A stretch of DNA of 64,000 nt from Thalassobius vesicularis (GTDB lineage: Bacteria > Pseudomonadota > Alphaproteobacteria > Rhodobacterales > Rhodobacteraceae), in contig NZ_SSMD01000004.1 in NCBI RefSeq assembly GCF_004799325.1, positions 186,001 through 250,000 of the forward strand. The letters run 5' to 3'. This document shows positions 39,388 through 48,158 of the stretch, one piece after another. Within the stretch, counting starts at the first letter, position 1. Each line of letters begins with the position of its first letter. The notes beneath the pieces were generated by a model. That model worked only from the letters and a program-made list of their open reading frames with translations. It was not told the DNA's origin and did not search any database. The translations under genes and the position numbers were made by a program.

Positions 39388-41265
39388 CTAGTTCGACGGC
39401 ACGCCTTTTTGCCGTCCAAGCCGCTTTTGCGCGGCAATCCGGAAGGGTGCGTTCGGCGCGCCATAGCCCAGATACCCGTTGCGCTGCACGATCTCGAAGA
39501 AGAACCCGTTCTGTGTCGGCTGGCTGTAAAGCTGGAAAAATGCGCCATCCTCATCCGCGTCATAGAGGATCTGAAACCGCTTCATTTCGGCCAGACGGGC
39601 CGGGTCGATGTCGAAGCGCGCAATCAGGTCCTGATAGTAGTTGTCGGGCATCGGCAGCGCGTTGAAGCCGCTTACGAACAGCTGCTCTGCCGTAGCAAAG
39701 ATATCATCGGTCGTCAGCGCGATATGCTGCACGGGCGCGCCGAAGCTGCTGGCCAAGAACGACCCCGCAAGGGTGCGGTGCGTCTCGGCTCCGTTCAGGG
39801 TGATGCGGAATGCGCCGTCTTCTGTCCCCAGAGCTTGCGAGCGGACCAGACCGTCCGGATCGACAACATCGACCATCGGGGCCTTTGTCATTTCGAACAG
39901 CGACCCGTAAAACAGGGACCAGCTGAGCATCTCGTCATAGGTCATGGTCTGCGCGATGTGATCGACCACTTGCAGGCCCGCGCCTATCGGCCCCGTCGCA
40001 TTGGCACCGAATTCGGTTTCCCAGACGTCTGCATGACCGCGATCAAGGAAGTGCAGCACACTGCCGCCCAGCCCCCTGATCGCTGGAATATCCAGCTGAC
40101 CGACCGCCGGCACCTGCTCAAAGCTGCGCGAGCCAAGCGCGGCGGCACGAGCCATGGTGTCGGCGGCCGATGACACCGAAAGGCCGATGTCACATACGGA
40201 TGTTCCGTGCATGTTGAAGGCCGAACCGGCGAAATCCGACTTTTCTTCGTTCAGGACAAGGCGGATATCGCCCTGCTGCCAAAGCGTGATCGCCTTTGCC
40301 AGATGCCGCCCGGTTTCGGCAAATCCCAGTGCCGACAGTTGCGCCTTGAGCTCGTCGCCCTCGGCCCCGCGCGTGGTGAATTCGACAAAGGCGGTACCAT
40401 CGACATGCTGGCGCGCGGGGATCGGCGGCAGGTGGACGTCGATCTCGGGCTCGGCGCGGCGCACGTCGTCCAGCAGCGTGATGAGCGAGCGGTAGCCGTC
40501 CTTTGCGATGGTCCGGGCCGAACCACCCCGGAACTGGTCGTTGAAAATCTCAAGGCTGACGGGGCCTGCATACCCGGCGGCCAGAACGGCGCGCATGAAG
40601 TCGGTTACGGGCAGGTCGCCTTCGCCCGGCATGTTGCGGAAATGGCGGGACCAGTACAGCAGGTCCATGTCGATCTTTGGCGCGTCGGCCATCTGGACAA
40701 AGAATATCCGGTCGCCGGGGATGCGCCGGATCGACTCGGGGTCCAGCCCGCGCCCCAACGTGTGGAAACTGTCGAGGATGATCCCGACATTCGCATGATC
40801 GGCGCGGCGCACGATTTCCCATGCGTCGCGGTGGTCGTTGACATGGCGGCCCCATGCCAGCGCCTCGTAGCCGATGCGCAGGCCACGTGCGGCCGCGCGT
40901 TCGCCAAGTTCGCGCAGGTCATCGGCGGCGCGGTCGATCCCGCCAAGCGCCTTGGGATGCACTGACGAGCAGACAAGGATCAACTCGGCCCCCAAGTCCT
41001 GCATGAGGTCGAACTTGCGTTCCGCCCGATCAAACGCCTTGGCGCGCAGGTCAGCAGGCAACCCTTCGAAATCGCGGAACGGCTGGAACAGGCTGATCTC
41101 CAGCCCCTTGTCACGGATGCGATTGCCCACGTCTTTCGCGCTGCCTGCATCGGTGATGAAGTCCTGCTCGAAGATCTCGATTCCGTCAAAGCCAGCGTCC
41201 GCAATTGCGTCCAGCTTCTCGGCCAGAGTGCCAGAGATCGACACCGTTGCGATCGCGGTTTTCAT
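39388..41265 (-). CDS. quiC: 3-dehydroshikimate dehydratase, QuiC-type with HPPD-like C-terminal domain
   Basis: 625-residue two-domain enzyme. Residues about 1-275 form a sugar-isomerase-like TIM barrel (AsbF/QuiC type) with metal-ligand Glu, Asp, Gln and Glu in GYEALAWG, GIILDSFHTLGRG, FVQMADAP and SLEIFNDQFRG. Residues about 285-610 form VOC repeats like 4-hydroxyphenylpyruvate dioxygenase, ending FFFEIVQRNGYLGYGAPN. The barrel dehydrates 3-dehydroshikimate to protocatechuate; the HPPD-like part is a known partner domain in QuiC1-type enzymes. ATG 41265 overlaps the dehydrogenase gene by 4 bases. It is last in the tct operon. Confidence 0.88.
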   Translation of the reverse strand: MKTAIATVSISGTLAEKLDAIADAGFDGIEIFEQDFITDAGSAKDVGNRIRDKGLEISLFQPFRDFEGLPADLRAKAFDRAERKFDLMQDLGAELILVCSSVHPKALGGIDRAADDLRELGERAAARGLRIGYEALAWGRHVNDHRDAWEIVRRADHANVGIILDSFHTLGRGLDPESIRRIPGDRIFFVQMADAPKIDMDLLYWSRHFRNMPGEGDLPVTDFMRAVLAAGYAGPVSLEIFNDQFRGGSARTIAKDGYRSLITLLDDVRRAEPEIDVHLPPIPARQHVDGTAFVEFTTRGAEGDELKAQLSALGFAETGRHLAKAITLWQQGDIRLVLNEEKSDFAGSAFNMHGTSVCDIGLSVSSAADTMARAAALGSRSFEQVPAVGQLDIPAIRGLGGSVLHFLDRGHADVWETEFGANATGPIGAGLQVVDHIAQTMTYDEMLSWSLFYGSLFEMTKAPMVDVVDPDGLVRSQALGTEDGAFRITLNGAETHRTLAGSFLASSFGAPVQHIALTTDDIFATAEQLFVSGFNALPMPDNYYQDLIARFDIDPARLAEMKRFQILYDADEDGAFFQLYSQPTQNGFFFEIVQRNGYLGYGAPNAPFRIAAQKRLGRQKGVPSN

Positions 41266-42107
41266 GCGGCTTCTCCGGTGGTCAGCAAGCTGGAGCGCAA
41301 TCCGGCCTCGTCCAGACCCAGGCCCGAAAACAGCGCCCAGGCGTGGACGCCCTGAAAGAAGAACAGCTCCCACCCGGAAATCGTCGACAGGCCCGCAGCC
41401 TCGGCGTCGGTCATGAACTGCGTGTCGGTCGGGGTGTAGACCGCGTCGAACGCCCATTCGGCCCCCGGCATGGCCGCAGCGTTGAGCGGCGTGCCGCCAT
41501 AGCCCACCATGCCAACGGGGGTGCAGTTGATCAGCCCGGTCGCCCCTTCGGCCGCCTTTTCGGGGCTTTGCCAGATCGTGATGTCCATGTCGGGCACCAC
41601 CGTCTGCAAGGCCGCTGCCAGCGCCTCGGCCTTGGCGGGGTCACGGTCAACCAGACGCAGCACACGCGTACCCAGCCCGGCCAGACCGAAGGCAACCGCC
41701 CGTCCGACCCCGCCGGTGCCGATCATCAGCACCGGGCCGGTCGGTTTCTCGCCGCGCACGTTGCGATAGGCCGCCATGAAGCCCGAGTAGTCGGTGTTGA
41801 ACCCCTTGGGGCCATCCGCAGCGAAGATGACCGTGTTGACTGCCCCCACCGCGCGGACCAGCGGGTCGTCGACCTGAACCTTGCCCGCCGCGATCTCTTT
41901 GTAGGGATATGTCACGTTGATCCCGCGATACCCGGCCGAGGCGCAGCTGGAGAAGACCTCGTCAAAGGTCAGCTCCAGATCCTTGGGCACCAGCCGGTCA
42001 TAGGTTACGGCGACCCCATTCTGCTCGCCGGCTAGGCGATGCAGCAGCGGCGAGCGCGAACGCGCGATGTTGTCGCCGATCAGACCCAGTTTCAGCGTGT
42101 TGGTCAT
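41262..42107 (-). CDS. aroE: Shikimate/quinate dehydrogenase family protein
   Basis: 281-residue enzyme of the AroE/YdiB family. Substrate-binding Ser-x-Ser is in ARSRSPLLH, catalytic Lys in INVTYPYKEIA (about 70) and catalytic Asp in GFNTDYSGF. The Rossmann motif is MIGTGGVGRAVAFGL. Placed between tctA and quiC with 4-base overlaps on both sides, it probably oxidises imported shikimate or quinate to the dehydro acid for QuiC, rather than serving aromatic biosynthesis. Cofactor preference is not decided here, although DRDP after the second strand fits NAD better than NADP. A dehydroquinate dehydratase is not in the operon. Confidence 0.88.
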   Translation of the reverse strand: MTNTLKLGLIGDNIARSRSPLLHRLAGEQNGVAVTYDRLVPKDLELTFDEVFSSCASAGYRGINVTYPYKEIAAGKVQVDDPLVRAVGAVNTVIFAADGPKGFNTDYSGFMAAYRNVRGEKPTGPVLMIGTGGVGRAVAFGLAGLGTRVLRLVDRDPAKAEALAAALQTVVPDMDITIWQSPEKAAEGATGLINCTPVGMVGYGGTPLNAAAMPGAEWAFDAVYTPTDTQFMTDAEAAGLSTISGWELFFFQGVHAWALFSGLGLDEAGLRSSLLTTGEAA

Positions 42108-43624
42108 TGTTCCACCCCTTGGCCAGAGCCGCCCAGCAGTTTCGCCTTTGCCTTTGCCCAAATCGGGGTCTGCGAGACGAAGATCAGGATCACCGCGATG
42201 AACAGCACCGTCGACAGCGGGCTGGTGAACACACCGTGGAAGAACCGGCCCAGATCCTCGCGTTCCGAGATGATCGCCCGGCGCCAGTTGTCGTCCAGCA
42301 GGCGCGACAGGATCACGCCCAGGATCACCGGACCCAGCGGATAACCGTAGTGCCGCATGAAGTAGCCGAAGAAGCCAAAGCCCAGCATCCAGTAGACGTC
42401 GGTCAGCGAGTTGTTCACCGCATAGGCCCCGACGATGGACAGCAGCATGATCAGCGGGATCAGCACCGAGCGCGGCATCTCGACGATCTTGGTAAACAGC
42501 TTGATACCGGTCAGGCCGAACAGCAGCATGAAGAAGTTCGCCATCACCAGCGCGCCGACGATGAACCAGAACATGTCCGGCTGGTCGATCATCAGCATCG
42601 GGCCGGGGTTCAGGCCGTGGATGAACAGCGCACCGATCATGATCGCGGTCACTGCGTCTCCGGGAATGCCAAGCGTCATCATCGGAATGAAGGCCCCACC
42701 CACGGCCGCGTTGTTTGCCGTTTCCGGGGCGACCAGCCCTTCCATAGCACCATCACCGAAGGGGCGCTCGGGGTTCTTGGTGACGCGCTTGGCGTGGTCA
42801 TAGGCCATCAGCGCCGCGATGTCGCCACCAGTGCCGGGCAGGGCGCCGATCAGCACCCCGATGGCCGAGGTCTGGACCGACAGCGGCAGGTGCTTTTTCA
42901 CGGTGCTCAGCGAGGGAACGATGCGGCTGATCTGTTGGCGGACGGCGTCCTTGTTGACGTGGTGCAGCTGCATCAGCGCCTCGGACACACCGAACATACC
43001 GATCATCACCGCGATGAAGGAAATCCCGCCCTGCATCAGCGGCAGATCAAAGGTGAACCGCTCGGAAAAGGTCAGCGGGTCACGCCCGACAGCCCCGATG
43101 GCAATCCCCAGCGCGCCGGCGAAGATGCCCTTCACCAGGCTGCCCGTGGACAGCGAACCGACCAGAAGGATGCCCAGAACGGCCAGCAGCATGTAGTCCC
43201 GCGGCTGGAATTTCAGTGCGAAATCCGACACGAAGGGTGCCGCGACGGCCAGCACGCCGATGCCGATGAACCCGCCGATAAAGGACATCACCGTGGTCAC
43301 GCCGATGGCGGTGCCCGCCTCTCCGCGTTTGGCCATCGGGTAGCCGTCCAGCGCGGTGGCGATGGCCGACGGGGCACCGGGAATGTTCAGCAGGATCGCC
43401 GTGCGCGAGCCGCCATAGACGCCGCCCATATAGATGCCGATCATCAGCGCGATGGCAGGATGGACGTCCCAGGAAAAGGTGAACGAGATCAGGATCGACA
43501 CCGCCATGGTCACCGAAAGGCCCGGAATGGCGCCGACATAGACCCCGGCAAAGGTGCCCAGTCCGACCAGCAGCAACAGCTCGGGGTGGGTAAAGACAGT
43601 CAGGAAGGCAAGAACGGCGTCCAT
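42104..43624 (-). CDS. tctA: TTT family transporter large permease TctA
   Basis: 506-residue large membrane subunit of a tripartite tricarboxylate transporter. Hallmarks are GLGTFAGVYVGAIPGLSVTMAV near the N-terminus, YMGGVYGGSRTAILLNIPGAPSAIATALDGYP, and TLGIPGDAVTAIMIGAL in the second half. About twelve membrane segments. ATG 43624 shares a base with the tctB stop (TGATG); a GTG one codon upstream is also possible. It overlaps the dehydrogenase gene by 4 bases. Confidence 0.95.
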   Translation of the reverse strand: MDAVLAFLTVFTHPELLLLVGLGTFAGVYVGAIPGLSVTMAVSILISFTFSWDVHPAIALMIGIYMGGVYGGSRTAILLNIPGAPSAIATALDGYPMAKRGEAGTAIGVTTVMSFIGGFIGIGVLAVAAPFVSDFALKFQPRDYMLLAVLGILLVGSLSTGSLVKGIFAGALGIAIGAVGRDPLTFSERFTFDLPLMQGGISFIAVMIGMFGVSEALMQLHHVNKDAVRQQISRIVPSLSTVKKHLPLSVQTSAIGVLIGALPGTGGDIAALMAYDHAKRVTKNPERPFGDGAMEGLVAPETANNAAVGGAFIPMMTLGIPGDAVTAIMIGALFIHGLNPGPMLMIDQPDMFWFIVGALVMANFFMLLFGLTGIKLFTKIVEMPRSVLIPLIMLLSIVGAYAVNNSLTDVYWMLGFGFFGYFMRHYGYPLGPVILGVILSRLLDDNWRRAIISEREDLGRFFHGVFTSPLSTVLFIAVILIFVSQTPIWAKAKAKLLGGSGQGVEQ

Positions 43625-44196
43625 CACTTGGCTCCTTCAAAGAGGTTGCGGACGACTTGAATCAGCTCGGCCTCGGGGACGATCCCGGCGGGCATCAGGA
43701 CGGTGAAAACGATGCGGAAGACGATCCAGATCAGCACCAGGCAAGCGAGGGCGACGCCGATCGTCCAGCCCCAACCACGGTCGCCCAGCAGCTTGATCGT
43801 GGCGATCAGGAACAGGGCCGAGGTCGGCAGGAAGCCCAGCGGTTTCAGCAGCACGCCGAACGCGACCAGCAGCACGGCCACGATGATCACAGTGGTCGGC
43901 AGGATGTCCTTCATCACCGTTTCGCCGGTGACGCGGGGCAGGCGCATATCTTTCAGCAGGATGACTGCTGCCGCGATCACCATGACCAGGGTCGTGGCCA
44001 GCGGGATCGCCCGCGGCGAGGACAAACCGTTGGGGCCAAAGGTGTTCTCGATGCCCCAGGCGTCCCACAGCAGGACCAGGCTGGCCAGGGTCAGCAGCGC
44101 GCCGAAGACCAACTCGCCCGGGCGGCGCTGCCCCTCGTACCCGCCGGGTGTTGCATCCGAGGTTCCGTCGTGGTGGTCGGTTTCAATCTTGGTCAT
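43624..44196 (-). CDS. tctB: TTT family transporter small permease TctB
   Basis: 190-residue small membrane subunit of the TTT importer with four predicted membrane helices and a polar N-terminus. It shows LVFGALLTLASLVLLWDA and a C-terminal IGVALACLVLIWIVFRIVFTVLMPAGI, as in TctB proteins. ATG 44196 follows GGGAGGA at ideal spacing; the frame upstream is not used. It sits between tctC, with a strong hairpin in the gap, and tctA. Confidence 0.88.
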   Translation of the reverse strand: MTKIETDHHDGTSDATPGGYEGQRRPGELVFGALLTLASLVLLWDAWGIENTFGPNGLSSPRAIPLATTLVMVIAAAVILLKDMRLPRVTGETVMKDILPTTVIIVAVLLVAFGVLLKPLGFLPTSALFLIATIKLLGDRGWGWTIGVALACLVLIWIVFRIVFTVLMPAGIVPEAELIQVVRNLFEGAK

Positions 44197-44236
44197 TGGG
44201 TTTCCTCCCGCGTCCGCGGTGACCGCGAAAATCAAA

Positions 44237-44267
44237 GGCGCCGCACTTCAGTGCAAAGTGCGGCGCC
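44237..44267 (-). terminator. Hairpin attenuator between tctC and tctB
   Basis: GGCGCCGCACTT and AAGTGCGGCGCC form a perfect 12-base stem around a 7-base loop. On the minus strand TTTGATTTT follows directly, giving an imperfect T-run. It probably ends or protects most transcripts after tctC, so that the binding protein is made in excess over the permeases, with partial read-through. Confidence 0.75.
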
Positions 44268-44307
44268 AGCTTGGTCGTTCAGGTTTCAGGCGCCGAACGG
44301 CCCGGTG

Positions 44308-45306
44308 TTACGGACGGGCGATACCGAACGCTTCGGGCGAGGTTTTGGTCAGGCCAGCGTCCTGCAGCAGCCAGGTCGTGCCCTGCTGCCACTTGGCCAG
44401 GAAGGCTTCGGCCTCGGCACCCGAGATCGCCAGCATGTTGAAGCCGCGGTTGTCCATCAGCTCTTTGAACTCGGCGTTCTCGGCTCCTTTGGCGTAGGCG
44501 GCGGCCAGCTTGGCGACGACATCGTCCGGCGTGCCCTTCTTGACGAAGACACCGAAGAACGGGCCCCAGGGCAGATAGGTGCTATAGGCCGCGTTGAAGT
44601 CGGTGACCGGCGGCACGTCCGGCAGCTTGGGGTTCGCGGCGACGTCGAAGATCGCCAGTGGCTTCATCTTGCCAGCGCGGATGCCTTCGATCGCTGCACC
44701 CAGAACGGCGGGCATCACGTCGATTGCGCCACCCTGCAGCGCGGTCAGTGCGGGGCCGTCGCCATCGTAGGGCACCGAGATGACGTTCATCTTGCCTTCG
44801 ACGGTGTTGATCATCGCGGTCACGACCGAGGGCAGACCGCCGGGGCCGGTTGCGCCGACGCGCAGCTCGCCGGGGTGCTCTTTGATATAGGCCATCATGC
44901 CGGCGTAGTCGTTAAAGGGCGCGTCCGGGTTGGCCACCAAGATCGGGGTGCCGCGTGCCAGGATCGAGATCGGGATGAAGTCCGAGTAGTCCTTGTCGCC
45001 CAGGCCCATGACCTTGTACAGCAGCGGGTTTTCCGCGCCCATCAGCAGGGTGTAGCCGTCAGCATCCTGACCTGCGACATGGTTCAGCGCGATGGCACCG
45101 ACGCCGCCGGTCATGTTCTGCATGACGACGGTGCCGCCCAGAACGGCCTCGGCATGGGGGGTGACAGAGCGCATCACGGTGTCGGTAGAGCCGCCGGCCC
45201 CCCACTGGATGATGCCCTGGATTTCCTTGGCCGGATAATCAGCTGCGGCTGCTGCCGACACACCAAGGACAAGCGCCGATACGGCGCCGAATACGAAACG
45301 CTTCAT
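44308..45306 (-). CDS. tctC: TTT family transporter substrate-binding protein TctC
   Basis: 332-residue periplasmic binding protein of the Bug/TctC family. Signal peptide MKRFVFGAVSALVLGVSAAAAA; mature part begins DYPAKEIQGIIQWGAGGSTDTVMR, the usual Bug ligand-loop region, and has VGATGPGGLPSVVTAMI later. ATG 45306 follows GGGAGGAACCTC. It is the first gene of the tctCBA-aroE-quiC operon. Ligand is inferred to be a hydroaromatic acid from operon context, not from binding-site residues. Confidence 0.92.
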   Translation of the reverse strand: MKRFVFGAVSALVLGVSAAAAADYPAKEIQGIIQWGAGGSTDTVMRSVTPHAEAVLGGTVVMQNMTGGVGAIALNHVAGQDADGYTLLMGAENPLLYKVMGLGDKDYSDFIPISILARGTPILVANPDAPFNDYAGMMAYIKEHPGELRVGATGPGGLPSVVTAMINTVEGKMNVISVPYDGDGPALTALQGGAIDVMPAVLGAAIEGIRAGKMKPLAIFDVAANPKLPDVPPVTDFNAAYSTYLPWGPFFGVFVKKGTPDDVVAKLAAAYAKGAENAEFKELMDNRGFNMLAISGAEAEAFLAKWQQGTTWLLQDAGLTKTSPEAFGIARP

Positions 45307-45411
45307 GAGGTTCCTCCCGTTAAAGCAATGAACGCGATCCTCCACGCGTCCGATGCATCGGTAATGCGCCAACCTGTTGCGTAACGTCAAATACGATTAC
45401 TGCGCCATCAT

Positions 45412-45424
45412 TAACATGATGTTA
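45412..45424 (-). promoter_or_regulatory. LysR-type operator of the tct operon
   Basis: TAACATGATGTTA is a T-N11-A palindrome with perfect TAAC/GTTA arms. On the minus strand it lies exactly 21 bases before TTGACGTTA (45390-45382), a probable -35 region of tctC. The same palindrome and spacing recur upstream of the flavoprotein gene at 46370. A likely target of the LysR protein encoded immediately upstream. Confidence 0.7.
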
Positions 45425-45436
45425 TTTTGGTTTCGA

Positions 45437-46345
45437 CTAGGCCCAATGCCGCCCTGCATCCAGCAACTCTTTTCGGAACTGCTTGATGCTGTATTCGGCA
45501 AAGTTCGACAGCACCCTGTCTTTCTTGGTGACGGCGTAGATATCGATGAATGTTTCTTCGAGGATCGGCTTGCGAACGATGCCGGGCAGGTACACCTCGG
45601 CCACCGAAAATTCGTCGATCAGGGCCACGCCAAGCCCGTGCCGAACCAGGCTTACGATAGTCTGGGCAAACCGTCCGCGCATCGAATGCCGGATGTCGAT
45701 CCCGGCCTCGTGAAAGGGGCGCGAGACGATTCGACCATACGGATCCGAAGGGTCGATCCCCACCAGAGCGTCATTCGCCAGATCATGGACCGACACCACA
45801 TCCCGGTCGGCCAGCGGGTGATTTTCCGGCAGGATCGCCATCACACGGCCATGTGCCAGCTTCTCGTTCTGGATGCCGGGGTTGTGGATGGCCGAGCTCA
45901 TGATCACGAACTCGCCCCGTTCAAGCAGCAGGTAGTCGGCCGTTTCTTCGATCTTCAGGATGTTCAGGTCGATGTACAAATCGGGATAGCGCGACCGGAT
46001 GGTCCGCAGCGCCCGCGCGGCGATGAACTGCGCGACGGACGGGGCCGAGGCAAAGGACAGCTGGACCTCTTCCCCTTTTTGAAGCGAGTCGATGGCGGAT
46101 TGCAGGTTGGCGACGCCCTTATAGACCTCGCGGATTTGGTCAAACACCTTGCCAGCCTCGACCGAAGGTACGAACAGCCCGGCGCGGCGTTCGAACAGCC
46201 GCAGGCCCAGCGTTTCCTCGGTGTGCTTGACCAGCCGCGAAATGCCGGGGGCCGAGACGCCCAGCAGCTCGGCCGCGCCGCTGATCGTGCCGCGAAGCAT
46301 GACCGCCCGGATCACCTCGACCTGGCGCAATGTGATTTCCCGCAT
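45437..46345 (-). CDS. LysR family regulator of the tct and flavoprotein operons
   Basis: 302-residue LysR-type regulator. The HTH at the N-terminus reads TLRQVEVIRAVMLRGTISGAAELLGVSAPGISRLVKHTEE in segments, then the linker FERRAGLFVPS and a periplasmic-binding-like effector domain. ATG 46345 follows GGGAGGA; the longer frame upstream is not used. It is divergent from the flavoprotein operon and lies 130 bases upstream of tctC on the same strand. Matching palindromes occur in both intergenic regions, so it probably senses the acid and controls both operons. The ligand is unknown. Confidence 0.92.
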   Translation of the reverse strand: MREITLRQVEVIRAVMLRGTISGAAELLGVSAPGISRLVKHTEETLGLRLFERRAGLFVPSVEAGKVFDQIREVYKGVANLQSAIDSLQKGEEVQLSFASAPSVAQFIAARALRTIRSRYPDLYIDLNILKIEETADYLLLERGEFVIMSSAIHNPGIQNEKLAHGRVMAILPENHPLADRDVVSVHDLANDALVGIDPSDPYGRIVSRPFHEAGIDIRHSMRGRFAQTIVSLVRHGLGVALIDEFSVAEVYLPGIVRKPILEETFIDIYAVTKKDRVLSNFAEYSIKQFRKELLDAGRHWA

Positions 46346-46369
46346 GTGATCCTCCCTGATTGGCGCATT

Positions 46370-46382
46370 TAACCTGATGTTA
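46370..46382 (+). promoter_or_regulatory. LysR-type operator of the flavoprotein operon and LysR gene
   Basis: TAACCTGATGTTA is a T-N11-A palindrome in the divergent region, 25 bases before the LysR start and exactly 21 bases before TTGACGTTA (46404-46412), the probable -35 of the flavoprotein promoter. Differs from the tct copy at one base. Its placement suits activation of the flavoprotein operon and autoregulation of the LysR gene. Confidence 0.7.
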
Positions 46383-46457
46383 CGCAATCGCGCAAACAAG
46401 CATTTGACGTTAGGGCCGCGTGGCGGAAAAACCGGGGCTGGAATAGGAGGGTCCAAA

Positions 46458-48158
46458 ATGTCCGACGCCCGCGCAGAGTGGAATGAAACCTGTGATCTGC
46501 TGGTTGCGGGGTCGGGGGCTGCGGGGCTTGCCGCCGCTGTGGCGGCCGCACGGCGCGGGCTGAAGGTCATCGTGGCCGAGAAGGCCGAGGTGATCGGCGG
46601 CACCACCGCCTGGTCCGGTGGCTGGATCTGGGCGCCCTGCAACCCCGTCGCCCGCCGCAACGGGTTCACCGAAGACAGCAGCGGGCCGCGCACCTACCTC
46701 GAAGCGGTGCAGGGCAACAATTTCAACCCCGAACTGGTGGATGCCTTTCTGGACGCCGCACCCGAGATGATCGGCTTTCTCGAAGATGCGGGGATGGAGT
46801 TCGAATGCGGTGCGCGCATTCCCGACACCTATGGCCACCTGCCGGGTGCGGGGACGGGCGGCCGTTCGGTCATCGCAGCGCCCTATGATGGCCGACGGCT
46901 GGGCGGCGCGATCGGGATGCTGCGGCGTCCGATGCGCGAGACTTCGTTCATCGGGATGACGATCCAGGCGGGTGCGGATTTGCGGGCGTTCATGACGGCA
47001 ACGCGCTCGGTGCGCTCGGCGGTGCATGTGGGGTTGCGGCTGACGCGGCACCTGTGGTCGCTGGCGCGCTATGGCCGGGGGATGGAGCTGCGCAACGGCA
47101 ATGCTCTGGTTGCCCGGCTGATGCGCGCGGCTTTGGACGCCGGGGTCGAGCTGCGCACTGGTGTCGCCGTGACAGAACTGCTGCGCGACAACGGTCAGGT
47201 GAGCGGCGCTGTACTGGATGGCCCGGCTGGCCCCTCGCGGGTCGCATCTGCACGCGGCGTCGTGCTGGCCTGCGGCGGCTATCCCTACGATCTGGCGCGC
47301 CGCAAGGCGACCTTTCCGCATCCGGATCAGCACCGGACCCTGGCGGTGCCAAGTGCAACCGGCGACGGGCTTCAACTGGGCGAAGCGGCGGGCGGTCATC
47401 AGGCGCAAACGCTCGCCTCTGCGGGCGCGTGGTGCCCCGTGTCCGAGGTTCTTTGGCCCGATGGCTCCAAAGGCGTGTTTCCCCATATCATCGAGCGCGG
47501 CAAACCCGGCGTGATCGGCGTGCTCGCCTCGGGGCGCCGGTTCTGCAACGAGGGGCTGGGATATTACGATTACGTCAAAGAATTGTACAACGCCGTGCCG
47601 GGCGGATCGCCCGTTGAGTCCTGGCTGATCTGTGATCACCGGTTCATCCGTCGCTACGGGCTGGGCATCGTGCGCCCCGCGCCGCTGCCGCTGGGGCCGT
47701 GGATCAAGTCGGGCTATCTGTCGACCGGCGTAACGCTGGGTGATCTGGCCCGCACCTGCGGCATTGATCCGGCTGGCCTTGAGGACACGGTTGCCCGTTT
47801 CAACACCCATGCTGCCAACGGCGAAGACCCCGAGTTCCATCGCGGCACCACGCCCTACATGCGCCTTCAAGGCGACCCCGATGTCTCGCCGAACCCGTGT
47901 CTGGCCCCCATCGAAACGGGGCCGTTCTACGCGGTTCGCGTTATCCCCGGCAGTTTCGGCACCTTCGCCGGGCTGCAAACCGATGGCGATGCGCGCGTGC
48001 TGGATGCGGACGGGCGACCCATCGCGGGCCTCTATGCTGCCGGAACGGACATGGCCAGCGTCATGGGCGGGCATTACCCGGCGGGCGGGATAAATCTGGG
48101 CCCGGCACTGACCTTTGGCTACATCGCCGGACGTCACGCCGCCGGAGGTGCGAAATGA
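46458..48158 (+). CDS. FAD-dependent dehydrogenase of the fumarate reductase/ketosteroid dehydrogenase group
   Basis: 566-residue flavoprotein. The FAD-binding motif LLVAGSGAAGLAAAVAAARRG is split at about 15-34 with Glu about 41 for the ribose, followed by GGTTAWSGGWIWAP. The C-terminal FAD segment is GLYAAGTDMASVMGGHYPAGGINLGPALTFGY. These fit the FAD-binding-2 family of fumarate reductase flavoproteins and 3-ketosteroid delta-1-dehydrogenases, which desaturate or reduce ring ketones or acids. ATG 46458 follows TAGGAGG. In context it may dehydrogenate a hydroaromatic ring; the substrate is inference. No signal peptide. It overlaps the next gene by ATGA. Confidence 0.86.
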   Translation: MSDARAEWNETCDLLVAGSGAAGLAAAVAAARRGLKVIVAEKAEVIGGTTAWSGGWIWAPCNPVARRNGFTEDSSGPRTYLEAVQGNNFNPELVDAFLDAAPEMIGFLEDAGMEFECGARIPDTYGHLPGAGTGGRSVIAAPYDGRRLGGAIGMLRRPMRETSFIGMTIQAGADLRAFMTATRSVRSAVHVGLRLTRHLWSLARYGRGMELRNGNALVARLMRAALDAGVELRTGVAVTELLRDNGQVSGAVLDGPAGPSRVASARGVVLACGGYPYDLARRKATFPHPDQHRTLAVPSATGDGLQLGEAAGGHQAQTLASAGAWCPVSEVLWPDGSKGVFPHIIERGKPGVIGVLASGRRFCNEGLGYYDYVKELYNAVPGGSPVESWLICDHRFIRRYGLGIVRPAPLPLGPWIKSGYLSTGVTLGDLARTCGIDPAGLEDTVARFNTHAANGEDPEFHRGTTPYMRLQGDPDVSPNPCLAPIETGPFYAVRVIPGSFGTFAGLQTDGDARVLDADGRPIAGLYAAGTDMASVMGGHYPAGGINLGPALTFGYIAGRHAAGGAK

